Assembly: GCF_040958095.1 (NCBI RefSeq)
Contig: NC_091172.1
Coordinates: forward strand, 5,586,029 to 5,650,028
Direction of reading: 5' to 3'
DNA: 64,000 nt
Source of the DNA: Procambarus clarkii
Lineage: Eukaryota; Arthropoda; Malacostraca; Decapoda; Cambaridae
How positions within the stretch are numbered: the stretch's first letter is position 1; each line of letters starts with the position of its first letter. This document shows positions 61,914 through 64,000 of this stretch, piece after piece. Under the pieces are notes generated by a model that was not told the origin of the DNA, did not search any database, and saw only the letters and a program-made list of their open reading frames with translations. Made by a program: the position numbers and the translations under genes.

Positions 61914-64000
61914 ATGGAGGATGATAAAGTAACCAGGTTTATTGACTCTAGAGACGAACAGGTGCTGGAAGAGTGCACCAAGGCACAGTTACAGGCTATA
62001 GCAAATCATTTTGGAATAAAGCTGAAATCTGCCAGAGTTGGTGAAAGGAGACTAGAGATAATGGCTCAGCTCAAGGCTCGAGACGAAGCTTTGGGGGAGG
62101 AACGGCCCCAAACACCTGCCAGTGAGGGTGAACCCCTGAGTATTGGTGGAAGCAGCAGGGGATCCAGCGGCAGCAGGCACAGCATAAAGCTGGAAATAAT
62201 GAAGCTACAGCTAGAAGCGCAGCTGAGGAGAGAAGAGGCACAGCAGCGCAAAGAAGAGCGAGAGGCACAGCAGCGCAAAGAAGAGCGAGAAGCAGAAGCG
62301 CAGCTGAGGAGAAAAACACAGCAGCGCAAGGAAGAGCGAGAAGCAGAAGCGCAGCTGAGGAGAGAAGAAGCACAGCTGCGCAAAGAAGAACAAGAGCGAG
62401 AAGCACAGCTGCGCAAAGAAGAACAAGAGCGAGAAGCACAGATGAAGCGTGAGGAGCGAGAAGCACAGATGCAGCGTGAGGAACGAGAAATACAGCTACG
62501 CCGGGAAGAACAAGAGCGAGAAGCACAGCAGCACATCGAAGAAGTTGGTCTGAGACGACAGGAAATAGAAGCCAACAAGGAGGTGGAGCTGAAGTGAGCT
62601 GAACTGGGACTAGGGGCCCCTGCCCCGCCACAGGAAGACCGACGAGTGAGGGAACGAGACCTGCCGGTCTTTGTGCCTAGTGAAGCCGAAAGTTTCTTCG
62701 ATCACTTTGAGAGAGTTGCTGCTATGAAGAGGTGGCCGAGGGTGGAGTGGGCGGAGTTGGTCCAAGGGAGGCTCACAGGTGAAGCTCGCGAAGCCTTCAC
62801 TATGCTCGACTTCCAGGAATGCACCAACTACGATGCAGTAAAACGAGCTGTGCTCCGTTCCTTTAAACTCACGCCAGAGTGTTACAGAAAGAGGTTTAGA
62901 GAATGTACACGGTCGCCAGGAAAATCGTATGCGGAGACGGCGAGGGACATGGAAAGAAAGTTCCTTAAGTGGCTGGACTCTGAAGAAGCGGGGTCGGCCA
63001 AAGAGGTCAAGGAACTAATGGTCATGGAAAAGTTTATGTCCGTGCTCCCTCCTGAGATCAGGATGAGGGTAAAGGAGGCGGACATAAAGAACCTGAGGGC
63101 CGCAGCCGACCGGGCCGACATGTTAGAAGAAGCCCTACGCCCACGCCGAGAGGGACAGAACCGACCACTCGCATACGTCGGAAACGATAGGAATTATAGA
63201 AGGACGGATGGATGGAGGACAGGAACGAGTTCTCCCAAGTCCCATTTCTCAAGTTGGAACACCCGAGGAACAAAAGGTGTTGTAGAGCCGATAGAGGAGA
63301 ACCAAGCTGAGTGCTCGGGAACTGTTACTGCAGGGAAAGAAACGACAAGTGAGGCGGGAAAGACACAGGGTGTGACGGCCTCTGGGGGCAGTGCTAAGGC
63401 GAGCGGTGGCGGATGGTCTCCGCCGAGGGGCCGCTGCTACAACTGCGGAATACCCGGACACGTCGCGCGGGAATGCAGACGCTTTAAGCAGCGGGGACAC
63501 GTTGCTTTAGTGGTGTTCGAGGACCAGAGGGCCGAGGGAGTGCGGGATGAACCCGTGCTGAATGGGGAGAAGAAAGTTCACCCATTCATATGTCAAGGAA
63601 CCGTAAGGATGGGGGTCGCAGACCCCATCCCAGTGAAGATGCTAAGAGACACCGGGGCTGACTTTACCCTGGTAAGTGAAACCCTGTTCCCCGAGGGTTA
63701 CGAAAGTACCAGTGTGGGGGTGGCACGGGTGGCCACTGTGGGAGGCCCAGTGAGGATGCCCCTACACCAGGTAACTTTAAATTCCGAATATGGCTGCCAG
63801 ACCCTAGTGGTGGGAGTCTGTACATCAATGCCCAAGATGGAGGCGCAGGTCATCTTGGGGAATGACGCATGTGGAGGATACGTCCTCCCGCATCTCGTGA
63901 AAGGCGAAGAGTACATAGAACAATACAGGAAGACAGGCGGAGAGTTGAACGTCTGTGGGGACGAGAAGGGAATCGCACCGGTGGCGATCCCAGTTTGTGC
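61914..64000 (+). CDS. second Gypsy gag-protease, one internal TGA, runs off window
   Basis: One frame from the ATG at 61914 to the window end, interrupted only by TGA at 62595-62597. N-terminal region: FIDSRDEQVLEECTKAQLQA. Residues about 95-225: tandem Arg/Glu/Gln/Lys repeats (REEAQLRKEEQER), a long charged helix or coiled coil encoded by a DNA repeat. After the TGA: capsid FVPSEAESFFDHFERVAAMK with a SCAN-like half (LTPECYRKRFRE, ARDMERKFLKWL, LMVMEKFMSVLPPEIRMRVK). Zinc knuckle CYNCGIPGHVAREC near 63437-63478, protease KMLRDTGADFTLV near 63640-63675. Related to the gag at 16240-17224. The TGA probably replaces an Arg or Gly codon and inactivates gag; integrase and RT lie beyond the window. 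Confidence 0.9.

Noticed and set aside
62066-62631. Minus-strand serine/cysteine-rich or leucine/alanine-rich ORFs
   Set aside because: Complement of the Arg/Glu repeat in gag.

Overview
The window is eukaryotic, AT-rich, intron-containing and very repeat-dense. It is almost certainly from an arthropod. The mix of tRNA-derived SINEs, CR1-type LINEs, an RTE LINE, I-clade LINEs with RNase H, DIRS1-like elements and Gmr1-like Gypsy elements suggests a decapod crustacean, probably a crayfish relative. That placement is inference from repeat content, since no database could be searched. There are no bacterial operons, rRNA genes, convincing functional tRNA genes or CRISPR arrays.

Host gene (1-9.8 kb). 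The only recognisable host gene is the 3' half of an alpha-carbonic anhydrase on the + strand. It has three phase-compatible exons (1512-1626, 5882-6002, 8600-8738) with canonical GT/AG borders. Its introns carry a 56-bp and a 44-bp minisatellite, a SINE and dead LINE pieces. Its 3' UTR carries a 17-bp minisatellite and AATAAA signals. The 5' exons, including those with the zinc-binding histidines, lie before the window.

Nested retroelements (10.5-27.4 kb). One CR1-like LINE (ORF1 esterase end, endonuclease, reverse transcriptase) has been hit four times: by a complete Gypsy element (11326-18484, 5-bp duplication), by a stack of LINE-6 copies (20144-22802), by a solo LTR (23091-24410, 4-bp duplication) and by an ORF1-only retroelement (24673-26774, 13-bp duplication, intact 542-codon ORF). 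The Gypsy element has the unusual order gag-protease-integrase-RT-RNase H and a SCAN-like capsid, the pattern of the Gmr1 group.

Second stack (27.4-43.2 kb). An I-clade LINE is split by a CR1-type LINE ('LINE-2'). LINE-2 is split by a nearly full-length RTE LINE, which is itself split by another I-clade LINE, a short LINE tail and a LINE-6 copy. An alternating-orientation LINE-6 cluster, a fold-back repeat and SINEs follow.

Tyrosine-recombinase and piggyBac territory (43.2-60.1 kb). At least five DIRS1-like copies or fragments occur. One (47694-49885) keeps about 430-bp inverted terminal repeats, an internal complementary region and a tyrosine-recombinase ORF. Four piggyBac-like elements with TTAA flanks occur, one with a decayed transposase gene (53332-56195). 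Three of them carry unusual subterminal palindromes.

End of window (60.1-64 kb). A second Gypsy element begins, with an LTR, a tRNA-Arg-type primer site, and gag and protease in one frame interrupted by a single TGA. It runs off the right edge.

Nothing beyond the carbonic anhydrase looks like a functional host gene. The least ordinary material is the Gmr1-like element, the DIRS copies with their fused tandem junction, the ORF1-only retroelement, the piggyBac palindromes, and the 3'-tail sharing between SINEs and LINEs.
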